Positions 27,129 through 35,340 of a stretch of 64,000 nucleotides of DNA are shown piece by piece. The position numbers were made by a program, and so were the translations under genes. Source of the DNA: JAWPMT01 sp965267435 (GTDB lineage Bacteria; Bacteroidota; Bacteroidia; Cytophagales; Cyclobacteriaceae); NCBI GenBank assembly GCA_965267435.1, contig OZ253960.1, forward strand, positions 6,820,001 to 6,884,000, in the 5' to 3' direction. The notes beneath the pieces are model-generated. The model saw nothing but the letters and a program-made list of their open reading frames with translations, was not told where the DNA came from and searched no databases. Each line of letters opens with the position of its first letter. Within the stretch, counting starts at the first letter, position 1.

Positions 27129-27150
27129 TGCCTGCCGGCAAAGGCAGGTA
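27129..27150. repeat. GC-rich hairpin in repeat-laden intergenic region
   Basis: CCTGCC (27131-27136) and GGCAGG (27143-27148) pair around a GGCAAA loop, extended by two weaker pairs. Together with the REP-like hairpins it fills the 459-nt gap between the BNR gene and the transporter gene, where I see no real coding frame. Confidence 0.5.
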
Positions 27151-27197
27151 CAGCGGATAGCCCGAGAAGGCCCCCAAGTATCAATTTTGAACTGGGC

Positions 27198-27998
27198 CTA
27201 GAGACGCGTGCTGAACGATGATTTAGCGGCCTCTTCCTTTACCTTTTCGGCGTCTTCGCCGAGGTATCGATCGATAAAATAGTGGCCGAGGTAGATGAGC
27301 GGCGTGAGGACGATAGCGATGACAAACTTGTAGATGTAGTTGGAGATGCCGACTTCGCCGACCTGGGTCAGCGTCCAGCGATACTGTGCGGGTGCGAGGA
27401 TGTAAAAGGCGAGTGTCAGGACGACGAAGCTGTCGACGAGTTGCGATACGAGGGTGGAGCCGGTCGCGCGTAGCCAGACCATTTTACCTTCGGAGAAACG
27501 GCGCAGGTGCTGGAACACGAGGACGTCGAGGAGTTGTGCCACGAGGAAGGCGACCATGGATCCGATGATGATGCGATTGCTCTGGATGAAGATCTTGTTG
27601 AAGGCGTAGTTGACATCGAAGTCGTTGCCGTCAAGGTCTTTGGCGTTGACCTGTAACCAGAACTCGGCGGGGGAGAGCCCCGAGACCAACCAGATGACTA
27701 GGAACGAGTAGGCGATCATGCCGACGGCAAGGAAGCTTAGGTGTCGGACGCCTCTCTTGCCGAAGTACTCATTGATGATATCGGTGAAGATGAACACCAC
27801 GGGCCAGATGACCACGCCCGCCGTCAGGTTGAATGCGGGACGAAAGCCAAAGAGGTTGATGAAGCCAGGGGTCAAACCAACGGTCTCCTCGAACGAGAAG
27901 ATCTTGTTGCCAATCATCTCGGCGATGATGGTGTTGGTAATGAAGATACCAGCAAGCAGTATGAAGAGGTTATTTTTCTTCCGGCTGAGGTTGTCCAT
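27198..27998 (-). CDS. Queuosine precursor transporter (VUT/YhhQ family)
   Basis: 266 residues with six membrane helices. The DUF165/VUT signature is visible: NIIAEMIGNKIF-like start, FIFTDIINEYFGKRG near 90-104, and RATGSTLVSQLVDSFVV near 177-193. YhhQ-type proteins import queuosine precursors for tRNA modification. It is the last gene of the purC-STAS-rnz operon and its start overlaps the rnz 3' end by 29 nt. Confidence 0.92.
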   Translation of the reverse strand: MDNLSRKKNNLFILLAGIFITNTIIAEMIGNKIFSFEETVGLTPGFINLFGFRPAFNLTAGVVIWPVVFIFTDIINEYFGKRGVRHLSFLAVGMIAYSFLVIWLVSGLSPAEFWLQVNAKDLDGNDFDVNYAFNKIFIQSNRIIIGSMVAFLVAQLLDVLVFQHLRRFSEGKMVWLRATGSTLVSQLVDSFVVLTLAFYILAPAQYRWTLTQVGEVGISNYIYKFVIAIVLTPLIYLGHYFIDRYLGEDAEKVKEEAAKSSFSTRL

Positions 27999-28908
27999 TG
28001 ACTTCGATTAATGAGCCTTCGATGGCGAGGTCAGTGCGGGCAAATACTTCCCGTGCCTCCTCGAGCACAGGCGTCAAATTCTTGTAGCGCGTGCTGAAGT
28101 GTCCTATCAGTAGTCGACCTACTTGTGCGTCCCGGGCAAGACTGGCCGCTTCGTAGGCAGTGCTGTGATAGGTGTTGTGTGCTCGCTCCTGCATCTCGCG
28201 TGTGAAGGTGGCCTCGTGATACAGTAGGTCTACTCCCTGGAGGTGCTCTGCGATGTCAGGCTTGTACCGTGTGTCGGAGCAGAAGGCATAGCTGAATGCG
28301 GGATATGGTTCGAGGGTGACTTCACTGTTTTTGTAGAGGATCTCGTTATCAGGGCCGAGTATATCCTCACCGTTCTTGAGGGCAAAAATCTCCGTTGGCC
28401 CCAGCTTATCGTCGATCTTTTCCTTGTTGATGCGTCGCTTCTTGTGCTTCTCACGGAAGATATAGCCGCTGCACGGTACCCTGTGATCCAGCGGGAGCGT
28501 CGTGATCGAGAATCTTGGTTGGTCGTAGACGACCTGCATCTCTCCGGGTGTCCATTCGTGAAAGTCGATCTTGAAATTGAGGACTGTTTCCGAGTACCTC
28601 ATTTGTAAGGTGAGGACATCGGACAGTCCGGGTGGGCCATAGACCAAAAGGGGCTTGCGCCTGCCGAACAGGTGCAGTGTGGAGAGCAGCCCGATCAGAC
28701 CATAATAGTGATCGCCATGCAGGTGACTGATGACGATGATGTTGATTTTGGAAATCTTGATTTTGTGTCGCTTGAGCAGCAGCTGAGTGCCCTCCCCACA
28801 GTCAATCAGGATGTAGTGATCCTGGATCTTGAGGAGCTGAGATGTCTGATGACGCCCATGGGCGAAGGCTGCCGAATTGGACCCAAGTATTTGAAGGGAT
28901 AGCGACAA
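27970..28908 (-). CDS. rnz: Ribonuclease Z
   Basis: 312 residues, the normal length for the short form. The metallo-beta-lactamase site is HLHGDH at 62-67, with further ligands in the C-terminal part (FCSDTRY near 215 and LIGHFSTRY near 270). The enzyme trims tRNA 3' trailers; neither tRNA gene in this window encodes CCA, so such processing is needed. It lies 6 nt after the STAS gene and overlaps the transporter gene. Confidence 0.95.
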   Translation of the reverse strand: MSLSLQILGSNSAAFAHGRHQTSQLLKIQDHYILIDCGEGTQLLLKRHKIKISKINIIVISHLHGDHYYGLIGLLSTLHLFGRRKPLLVYGPPGLSDVLTLQMRYSETVLNFKIDFHEWTPGEMQVVYDQPRFSITTLPLDHRVPCSGYIFREKHKKRRINKEKIDDKLGPTEIFALKNGEDILGPDNEILYKNSEVTLEPYPAFSYAFCSDTRYKPDIAEHLQGVDLLYHEATFTREMQERAHNTYHSTAYEAASLARDAQVGRLLIGHFSTRYKNLTPVLEEAREVFARTDLAIEGSLIEVNGQPQPEEK

Positions 28909-28914
28909 CCTCTG

Positions 28915-29292
28915 TTACTCCCCGGATTCCTCGTTGAAACCTTTTTCGATGGCATTCATGAAAATCATGTCCACGGCTTCTTCTTGCGTGGGTGTGATCT
29001 CTATCACCTTGTCGAGCTGGCTGATCTTGATCAACTTGAGCACGTGCTCCTGAACGCAGCAAAGTACGAATGACCCCTTTTCATTGAATAGTCTATTGGC
29101 CACGAGCAATGCGCTGAGTCCCGATGAATCTGAATATTTCACCTTCGACAGGTTGATGATGAGGCTTTCGACACCATCCGTATCCAGTTTGACCATCTCG
29201 GATTTCACGTCTGGAGCGATGGAGCTGTCCAGCTTCTCTTCGTCTAGCGTGATGATGGTATATTTCTCTTCTCGATCTACTGAAAACTTCAT
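28915..29292 (-). CDS. STAS domain protein (anti-sigma factor antagonist-like)
   Basis: 125 residues. The STAS fold covers about 1-105. The candidate phosphoserine is in KYSDSSGLSALL (Ser 54-57). Relatives respond to serine kinase/phosphatase partners in partner-switching circuits, but no such partner is nearby. The start overlaps the purC stop by 4 nt and rnz starts 6 nt beyond its stop, so it is operonic. The link between a STAS protein and RNase Z is common in Bacteroidota but unexplained. Confidence 0.9.
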   Translation of the reverse strand: MKFSVDREEKYTIITLDEEKLDSSIAPDVKSEMVKLDTDGVESLIINLSKVKYSDSSGLSALLVANRLFNEKGSFVLCCVQEHVLKLIKISQLDKVIEITPTQEEAVDMIFMNAIEKGFNEESGE

Positions 29293-30227
29293 TTTACAAC
29301 GTTAATAATATTTTCTTCTATTCTCTTCAGAATATTCTTCTGTGGTGCTCTATTGAACTTTTTTCCTGTGACTTTTTCATACAGCTCGATGTATCGCCCC
29401 GCAACGGAGTCGATAAAATCGCTGGACATATCGGGAATCGTCTGACCTTCCTTGCCCTGAAAATCATGGTCCATCAGCCATTCGCGAACGAACTCCTTGG
29501 ACAGTTGTTTCTGAGGCCGATCAGCGGCCAGCAATTCTTCGTAGGTATCGGCATAAAAATACCTCGAAGAATCAGGCGTGTGAATTTCGTCGATCAGCGT
29601 TATTTTCCCATTCCTCAGTCCAAACTCATACTTCGTGTCCACGAGGATGAGACCTTTTTCAGCGGCCATTTCGGTTCCACGCTGGTAGAGTGCGAGTGCA
29701 TATCGCTCCAACTGGTCGAAGTGCACTTCAGAGACGATGCCTTGCTCAATGATCTCATCTCTGGAAATATCTTCATCGTGTCCCTCCGTGGCCTTCGTCG
29801 TAGGTGTGACGATCGGCTTTGGAAGTCGCGAGTTTTCCTGGAGTCCATCAGGTAGGTCATGTCCGCACAATGTACGCTTGCCGGACTTGTACACTCGCCA
29901 CGCGTGGCCTGCGAGATAGCCCCGGACAATCATCTCCACGGGGAACGGGTCGCATCGCCAGCCCAATGTCACGTTGGGGTCTGGCACTTCGATCACCCAG
30001 TTGGGCACAATATCCTCAGTAGCAGCAAGGAAGTACTCGGCTATTTGGTTGAGGACCTGACCTTTGTAGGGGATCGGTCTGGGCATGACGACATCGAAGG
30101 CCGACAGGCGATCAGTCGCTATCATGACCAGCTTGTCACCGAAGTAATAGACCTCTCGTACTTTGCCGATGTACTTGTCCGTCTGACCGGGAAAACGAAA
30201 ACTGGTAGCTGAGAATCCTTCTGACAT
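29289..30227 (-). CDS. purC: Phosphoribosylaminoimidazole-succinocarboxamide synthase
   Basis: 312 residues, matching the longer eukaryote/Bacteroidota-type SAICAR synthase. Family motifs are YIGKVREVYYFGDKLVMIATDRLSAFD in the N-terminal ATP site region (from about 18), EMIVRGYLAGHAW near 97, and LVDTKYEFGL and DEIHTPDSSRY in the C-terminal half. It ligates aspartate to CAIR in purine synthesis. It is the first gene of the operon, with a -7 box 7 nt upstream. Confidence 0.97.
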   Translation of the reverse strand: MSEGFSATSFRFPGQTDKYIGKVREVYYFGDKLVMIATDRLSAFDVVMPRPIPYKGQVLNQIAEYFLAATEDIVPNWVIEVPDPNVTLGWRCDPFPVEMIVRGYLAGHAWRVYKSGKRTLCGHDLPDGLQENSRLPKPIVTPTTKATEGHDEDISRDEIIEQGIVSEVHFDQLERYALALYQRGTEMAAEKGLILVDTKYEFGLRNGKITLIDEIHTPDSSRYFYADTYEELLAADRPQKQLSKEFVREWLMDHDFQGKEGQTIPDMSSDFIDSVAGRYIELYEKVTGKKFNRAPQKNILKRIEENIINVVK

Positions 30228-30234
30228 TTGGCCG

Positions 30235-30242
30235 CAAAGATA
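30235..30242 (-). promoter_or_regulatory. -7 box (TATCTTTG), 7 nt before purC ATG
   Basis: On the minus strand TATCTTTG fits TAnnTTTG exactly and is followed by 7 nt and then the purC ATG. The spacing is the same as at 17417-17432, so purC may be leaderless. No convincing -33 TTG is seen. Confidence 0.55.
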
Positions 30243-30309
30243 AGTCCCATCGGCTTATCCCGCGATGATTTCCAGCAGGTTGACTAGCTATTCTGCAAGG
30301 GAGGCGCGG

Positions 30310-31626
30310 TCAGGGCTTTTTGCTGATGATCTCGCCGCTTTGGTACTCGATCTCTTCGGTCACATTTCCCTTCTCGTCCCAATACATCCAGGTGCCGGAG
30401 CGTTGATTGTTGATGTATCGCCCTTCGTATTCCTTATTGGCGTTTTTGTAATAGGAGGTATAGATGCCATGGAGCCTGCCGAGTTTGAAATTGGCGAATT
30501 CATGCACCTGTCCATTGCGGTGAAAAGTCTTCGATTCGCCGTGTTTCATACCTCGCAGGTAGTTTTCCTGCTTCACGAGCCTCTTGCCATCGTACTCAGT
30601 TCGCACCCCATTGAGCTTACCAGTCTCGTAAGTTTCGGAGGTCTTCAGGCGTCCTTTGTCATCGTAGTAACGCCACTCGCCGGCTGGGAGCTCATTTTCG
30701 ATGGATGTCTCGGAGACCAGCTTGTCTTTTTCTGTGTAGCTCTTGATGTCGGCATTGAGTCCGTTGGTACTGAACTTGGCGAGTTTGCTGACATGGCCAT
30801 TGGGATGGTAGTCTACGTTTTCGCCACTCTTCTTACCGTTTCGATAGAAGTAGCGGCTCTTGGGCGCACCATCGTCATAATAGACCAGGAACTCCCCCTG
30901 CAGATTGCCCTCGCGGTAGGTGCCCGTCGACTCCAGTTGACCGTTTTCGTGGTACCTCTTCACGTAGCCGGAGCGTTTGCCTTGGGAGTTGTACACTTCC
31001 ATTTCCAAGGCGCCACTGCGATAAAAGGTCTTGTAGTAGCCATCGAGGCGGCCGTTTCGGTATTCAGCCTCCAGTTCCTTGTTGCCATTGTCGTAATACT
31101 TGCGCGTTAGTCCGTTGGGCTTACCTTTTAGGTAATTGATTTCCTCCTGTTTGTTGCCGTTGGGGTAATAGTTGACTACGAGACCTTCTGGCAGGCCTTT
31201 TTGAAATTCGGAGAGACCACGGACCTGGCCATTGTCATGAAACAGTTTGACCTCACCCACGAGTGTGTCGTGCTGGAACGTAGCTTCCTGCTGGATTTTG
31301 CCGTTGGGGAAGTACACCTTGGTAACTCCCTCTCGCAATCCGGCGATGTAGGTGGTTTCGCGTTGGACGGACCCGTCCTCGTAGAAATTTTTGAATAGGC
31401 CTTCTTTTTTGCCCTGGTCAAAAGTCCCGGTGACTATGACGGCGCCATTCGGGCTGAACATCTTGTAGAGGCCATGCGGGATGATCGTATCCGTCCGGAT
31501 AGTTTCGTACTCCTCTTTGAGGATCTGGTCGTTGTGCTCGTAGAAGCTTCGGGAGATGTAGGTCTTCTGGCCCATGGCCGTCGAACTCACGAACAAGACG
31601 AGCAATCCTAACACAAATTTCATCAC
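30310..31626 (-). CDS. MORN/YwqK-repeat secreted protein
   Basis: 438 residues. A signal peptide (MMKFVLGLLVLFVSSTAMGQ) is followed by about sixteen YwqK/MORN-type repeats of 20-24 residues with the pattern Y-Y-x-N-G-x-x-x-x-E (YFPNGKIQQEATF; YYDNGNKELEAEY; YHENGQLEST). Such proteins are often auto-labelled 'YwqK family antitoxin', but nothing here indicates a toxin pair. A surface or periplasmic beta-sheet solenoid is likely. It is downstream of the thiolase but separated from it by a terminator. Confidence 0.85.
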   Translation of the reverse strand: MMKFVLGLLVLFVSSTAMGQKTYISRSFYEHNDQILKEEYETIRTDTIIPHGLYKMFSPNGAVIVTGTFDQGKKEGLFKNFYEDGSVQRETTYIAGLREGVTKVYFPNGKIQQEATFQHDTLVGEVKLFHDNGQVRGLSEFQKGLPEGLVVNYYPNGNKQEEINYLKGKPNGLTRKYYDNGNKELEAEYRNGRLDGYYKTFYRSGALEMEVYNSQGKRSGYVKRYHENGQLESTGTYREGNLQGEFLVYYDDGAPKSRYFYRNGKKSGENVDYHPNGHVSKLAKFSTNGLNADIKSYTEKDKLVSETSIENELPAGEWRYYDDKGRLKTSETYETGKLNGVRTEYDGKRLVKQENYLRGMKHGESKTFHRNGQVHEFANFKLGRLHGIYTSYYKNANKEYEGRYINNQRSGTWMYWDEKGNVTEEIEYQSGEIISKKP

Positions 31627-31635
31627 AGCTGCAAA

Positions 31636-31667
31636 GTAAAAAGCCCCACCGTGGTAACGTAGGGCTT
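31636..31667 (-). terminator. Terminator after the thiolase gene
   Basis: On the minus strand AAGCCCTAC pairs with GTGGGGCTT (one G-U pair, 9-nt loop) and is followed by a T run. In plus coordinates the arms are 31641-31649 and 31659-31667. It lies 36 nt after the thiolase stop. Confidence 0.7.
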
Positions 31668-31702
31668 GCCATGTTATTTTCAGGAAACCTCTTCCTTTTC
31701 AG

Positions 31703-32881
31703 TTATACCTTCTCAATCACAATAGCTGACGCGCCTCCGCCACCGTTGCAGATACCTGCTACGCCAATGGAACCGTTCTTTTTGTCCAGCACATTGTTGA
31801 GGGTGGTGATGATCCTCGCACCGGAGGCGCCCAGCGGGTGTCCGAGGGCGACTGCGCCTCCATGGACATTGACCGTCTCAGGATCCAGTTCCAACTGCCG
31901 GTTATTGGCAATGGCTACGGCAGAGAATGCTTCGTTGATCTCGTAAAAATCAACGTCACTCTTTTGTATGCCTGCATGCTTCATCGCGCGCGGGATGGCC
32001 AGCGAGGGGGAAGTAGTGAACCAGATAGGCTCCTGTGCGGCATCTCCGAATCCCCGGATCTTAGCTACGGCCTTCAGGCCCAGCTCTTCCATTTTCGTTT
32101 TGCTGATGAGGATGATCGCACTCGCGCCGTCGTTGATCGTGGAAGCGTTCGCAGCAGTTACGGTGCCATCTTTGTTGAACACTGGCCGAAGCGAAGGGAT
32201 CTTTTCGAACCTCACATTTTTGTATTCTTCATCCTCTGTCATGACGACAGGATCACCCTTGCGCTGAGGGATCTCGACGGGTATGATCTCGTCTTTGAAG
32301 AGACCAGCCTCTGTGGAGGCTGAAGATCGCTTGTAGCTATTGATGGCGTATTCGTCCTGCTCTTCGCGGGTGATGTTCATCTCTTTGGCGGTATTGTCAG
32401 CACAGCTTCCCATCGGGAAACCATGGTAGACCTCCCACAGACCATCGTGCATCAGTCCATCGATCAGTTCTCCGTGGCCGTATTTGTATCCAAATCGGGC
32501 TTTTGGTACGTAGTAGGGGACGTTGGACATGCTTTCCATGCCGCCCGTCACGACGATATCATTGATGCCGAGCATGATGGATTGTGCGCCCAGCATGACT
32601 GTTTTCATGCCAGAGGAGCACACTTTGTTGACAGTCGTGCAGGGTACTTCGTGACCTATCCCCGCGCCGATAGCGGCTTGTCTGGCGGGTGCTTGCCCCA
32701 GACCAGAGCTGATGACATTGCCAAATAGTACTTCGTTGACCTGGCTGGGTTCGACGCCTGCTTTGGCGAGTGCGCCTTTGATAGCCACGGAGCCCAATTC
32801 TACAGCCGTAAAGCCGGCAAGGCTCCCTCCAAAGCTGCCGATAGGGGTTCGGACAGCTGAAAGGACAAATACTTCTTCCAT
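31703..32881 (-). CDS. Acetyl-CoA C-acetyltransferase (thiolase)
   Basis: 392 residues, standard for a biosynthetic/degradative thiolase. The acyl-carrying Cys88 is in VNKVCSSGMK, His348 in ALGHPLGASG, and Cys378 in GICNGGGG, all at canonical positions. It condenses two acetyl-CoA to acetoacetyl-CoA or works in reverse. It is not clustered with other fatty-acid genes. It is followed by its own terminator. Confidence 0.96.
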   Translation of the reverse strand: MEEVFVLSAVRTPIGSFGGSLAGFTAVELGSVAIKGALAKAGVEPSQVNEVLFGNVISSGLGQAPARQAAIGAGIGHEVPCTTVNKVCSSGMKTVMLGAQSIMLGINDIVVTGGMESMSNVPYYVPKARFGYKYGHGELIDGLMHDGLWEVYHGFPMGSCADNTAKEMNITREEQDEYAINSYKRSSASTEAGLFKDEIIPVEIPQRKGDPVVMTEDEEYKNVRFEKIPSLRPVFNKDGTVTAANASTINDGASAIILISKTKMEELGLKAVAKIRGFGDAAQEPIWFTTSPSLAIPRAMKHAGIQKSDVDFYEINEAFSAVAIANNRQLELDPETVNVHGGAVALGHPLGASGARIITTLNNVLDKKNGSIGVAGICNGGGGASAIVIEKV

Positions 32882-32932
32882 TGAGTTATTGTTACGTTGT
32901 TTATCTGCTCATCGCAGCGGTCAAAGGTAAGC

Positions 32933-33751
32933 TTACCAATCCGGCTTGCCGCTGTCTGGACGCTCAGTGGCCTTTCTTCGCTGCTGCTGCAGGTATTGAA
33001 TTTCATTGTTGCGCATGGCCTCGAGGATCATCCGCGCCTTTTCCTCACTGATGTTCATTTCCTCGAGCTTTTCGCGGATGCTTTCCTGCTGTTGTTGCTG
33101 CTGCTCTTCCTCGCTTTCCTGGCCTTCCTGTTCTTGCTCTTGCTGCTCGCCTTCCTGTTCTTGCTCAGACTCCTGGGATTCTTGTTCTTGCTCCTCTTCG
33201 TTTTCTTCTCCCTCTTGGTCCTCAGATTGTTGCTGATCTTCGTTTTCCTGTTCCTGCTGGTCCTGGTCGTCCTGCTGTTGATTTTCCTGGTTTTCCTGAT
33301 TTTGCTGTTGTTCCTGTTCCTTCTGCTGCTCCATCAGTTTTCTGACCACTTCATAGTCGTAGCGCGCATCGATGTTCGACGGGTTTTCTTTCACGGCGGC
33401 TTTCATGAATTGCAGGGATTCCTCCAGAGTCTGCGGTCTTTTGGCCATGACGCCAAGCTGCTGATAAGCAATGCTCTTCAGGTCAGAAGGTCCATTGGCC
33501 GCAACAGCCCGATAGTTGGACTTGGCGGAGGATGAGTCATTGAGGTGGTAGTAACAATGGGCGCGATTGAGCAATACCTCCGGGTCTTCCACCCGCATGG
33601 AGTCGGTAAGGAAACTGTACTTCGCCAATGCCAATTCGTATTCGCCGTTGAGGTAGGCCCTCTCGGCTTCTTTCTTCATCTTGTTGATTTTGGCGATTTC
33701 TCCCGGATTGTTGGAGATCAACACGACGGCAAGGAATAGATACTTCATCAT
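32933..33751 (-). CDS. BatC-like TPR protein with a Gln/Glu tract
   Basis: 272 residues. A short N-terminal hydrophobic segment precedes TPR-type helices (about 20-130). A long Q/E-rich low-complexity tract covers about 143-224. The conserved C-terminal segment MNISEEKARMILEAMRNNEI is typical of BatC from Bat (Bacteroides aerotolerance) operons. The start overlaps the batB stop by 4 nt. The usual batD and batA are not beside it. Confidence 0.85.
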   Translation of the reverse strand: MMKYLFLAVVLISNNPGEIAKINKMKKEAERAYLNGEYELALAKYSFLTDSMRVEDPEVLLNRAHCYYHLNDSSSAKSNYRAVAANGPSDLKSIAYQQLGVMAKRPQTLEESLQFMKAAVKENPSNIDARYDYEVVRKLMEQQKEQEQQQNQENQENQQQDDQDQQEQENEDQQQSEDQEGEENEEEQEQESQESEQEQEGEQQEQEQEGQESEEEQQQQQQESIREKLEEMNISEEKARMILEAMRNNEIQYLQQQRRKATERPDSGKPDW

Positions 33752-34716
33752 ATCCGAATCACACTTACGTTAGACATCACATCTATCAACATCAGCAACA
33801 GACCCACCGCCAGGAAATAGAAGTACTTATTGGCGGCTGCATCCATTTGCTTGGAGTCTCTTAGTTCACCCTCAATATCCTCAATAGCTGATATCAGCCT
33901 GTTCATATCGTTGCGTTTCTTATTGATCTCGAAGTACTTGCCATCTGTATTGCTGGCAAGCCTACGAAGGGAGGTGGAGTTGAGTCTTGTAACGACATCC
34001 TGCCCGGAGCGGTCCTTTTTGAAGCCGCGTCGTGTACGAATCTTACTTCCCTCCTCAGTACCAACGCCCAATGCAAAGGATTTGATTCCTGCGGTTTGAA
34101 TTTCTTTGGCAATCTCGTCGGTGTTGTCGCCGAAGTCTTCGCCATCGCTGATGAGGATAATGATCTTGGATGTCTGTCGAGTGACGGAAGACTCCTCGCC
34201 CTCGAGCTTTTCCAACGCCATTTCCAGAGGCGGGCCGAAGTCGGTACCGCTATTGGGCACAAGGTTGGTACTGAGCGACTGGATGAAGAGGTTGAGGGCG
34301 TTGTTGTCGTAGGTCAGCGGACACTGCATGAAGGCCTCGTTGCTAAACATGATGAGCCCAATGCGATCGGAGCTGAAGGCCTCCACCAAATTCTTCAATT
34401 CGAATTTGACTTTGGCCAGACGAGTCGGCTGTACATCATTGGCGTCCATAGACCCGCTGAGGTCGACGCATACAAAGATGTCCTTGCCTACGGATTGGAT
34501 CTCGCGGGAGGCCTGCCCGAATGAAGGGCCCAATAGCGCCATGATGAACAGGGCAAAATAGGCCGATCGAAGAATGAGCTTAATGATCACGTTGGTGTAC
34601 GGCGTCTTCATCATTGTCGCTATTCGCACGATCCTGGCGACGTAGAGCCCATACAGCGCAATGAATATGAAGATAAAGACGTATTCGGTGGTTGCTAATG
34701 ACCTTGCCCAAACCAT
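33748..34716 (-). CDS. BatB-like vWA membrane protein
   Basis: About 322 residues from the ATG at 34716; the frame has a TTG 9 nt earlier that lies in the promoter box. Two N-terminal membrane helices (about 10-65) are followed by a vWA domain with an intact MIDAS (DLSGS at 85-89, later SDGEDFGDNT) and a C-terminal membrane helix. This is the BatA/BatB architecture. Bat proteins work with a MoxR ATPase in oxidative or envelope stress; here MoxR is 27 kb away. Confidence 0.88.
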   Translation of the reverse strand: MVWARSLATTEYVFIFIFIALYGLYVARIVRIATMMKTPYTNVIIKLILRSAYFALFIMALLGPSFGQASREIQSVGKDIFVCVDLSGSMDANDVQPTRLAKVKFELKNLVEAFSSDRIGLIMFSNEAFMQCPLTYDNNALNLFIQSLSTNLVPNSGTDFGPPLEMALEKLEGEESSVTRQTSKIIILISDGEDFGDNTDEIAKEIQTAGIKSFALGVGTEEGSKIRTRRGFKKDRSGQDVVTRLNSTSLRRLASNTDGKYFEINKKRNDMNRLISAIEDIEGELRDSKQMDAAANKYFYFLAVGLLLMLIDVMSNVSVIRI

Positions 34717-34722
34717 AGAGAA

Positions 34723-34730
34723 CAAAATTA
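34723..34730 (-). promoter_or_regulatory. -7 box (TAATTTTG), 6 nt before batB ATG
   Basis: The minus strand reads TAATTTTG, then 6 nt, then ATG at 34716. This is the third case in the window of a consensus -7 box placed 6-7 nt before a start codon. Confidence 0.55.
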
Positions 34731-34915
34731 ATGCAGATGGCAGAACAGGTGGTATGGAGGGGGAGTCATTTAACGAAAATTAGCAGTGGGGGAATTGAAA
34801 ATGGAAAATTGAGAATGGAGAATTGAAAATCGCGGATTTTGGGATTTGGGATTTGAGATTGGTGATTGAGGGTTGGGGGTCCCTTTAGGGATGAAAGGGT
34901 TGGTGAGTTTGAGGG

Positions 34916-34947
34916 CTGAGTGTGAGTGTGAGGTGTCAGTGGAGAGT
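34916..34947 (+). repeat. GA/GT-rich end repeat, left side of the four-helix-bundle element
   Basis: A TGAGTGTGAGTGTGAGGTGT-type run ends in GGAGAGT. Its complement matches the CT/CA-rich runs at 35341-35375 and 12626-12660. It is inverted relative to the copy at 35341. The stretch before it, 34790-34880, is made of near-repeats of AATTGAGAATGGAGAATTG and GGGATTTGGGATTTGAGATT. Confidence 0.6.
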
Positions 34948-35018
34948 CCTTGTCTTTGTTAATGGGGCGAAATTGATCAATAGGCTCGATAGAGGGTCAG
35001 GAGCATCTTCGATATTTC

Positions 35019-35320
35019 TTAGTATTGCCCGTACAGTTCTTTTGAGAGATCTTCTGAAATGATGTCCATTCCTTCGATTATGTCCAATATGGCGACACAT
35101 TCATAGACGGAACTACGGGCTATTACAAAGAATCTTTTCTTGTCCGCATTGGACGACCGACCAGTTCCCTCGGCTAGGTTTAAGGCAACACTAAGAGTAG
35201 CACGACGCCATTGATCTTCCAGATAGCGATCGATTTTCCTGTTAGCTTTAGGAGCTGCAAGACCTGTATATTGGTCTGTTTGATTTTTTGGTAGACCTCA
35301 AGTTTCTCGAAATCGAACAT
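35019..35320 (-). pseudogene. Decayed four-helix-bundle (23S rRNA intervening-sequence type) protein
   Basis: Reading leftward from ATG 35320 gives MFDFEKLEVYQKIKQ, the standard opening of this family, then a stop after a frame change. A second frame supplies YTGLAAPKANRK and then QWRRATLSVALNLAEGTGRS with SNADKKRFFVIARSSVY, the family hallmark. A third frame continues with CVAILDIIEGMDIISEDLSK, and a fourth ends ELYGQY-stop at 35021-35019. At least three frame breaks in about 300 nt mean it is inactivated. The family comprises small helical proteins encoded in 23S rRNA intervening sequences and scattered in Bacteroidota genomes. Confidence 0.8.
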
Positions 35321-35340
35321 TGTTGTTTTGTTAGTCATTC

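Noticed and set aside
26904..27221. Frame across the REP-like hairpins
   Set aside because: It consists of hairpin and GC-rich repeat sequence and runs into the transporter gene on the other strand; no protein pattern.
30310..31626. Regular sequence periodicity read as possible tandem DNA repeats or CRISPR
   Set aside because: The period corresponds to protein MORN/YwqK repeats of 20-24 residues with varied codons, not identical DNA repeats with spacers.
30310..31626. Toxin-antitoxin antitoxin (YwqK label)
   Set aside because: It has a signal peptide and no adjacent toxin candidate; the label only reflects the repeat family name.
32897..33535. Leucine-rich 212-aa frame on the plus strand
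   Set aside because: It is the complement of the Gln/Glu-rich tract of the BatC-like protein; the composition is an artefact.
35019..35320. Frame breaks as sequencing errors
   Set aside because: Three or more indels within 300 nt, while all neighbouring long genes are intact, make true decay more likely; it cannot be fully excluded without reads.
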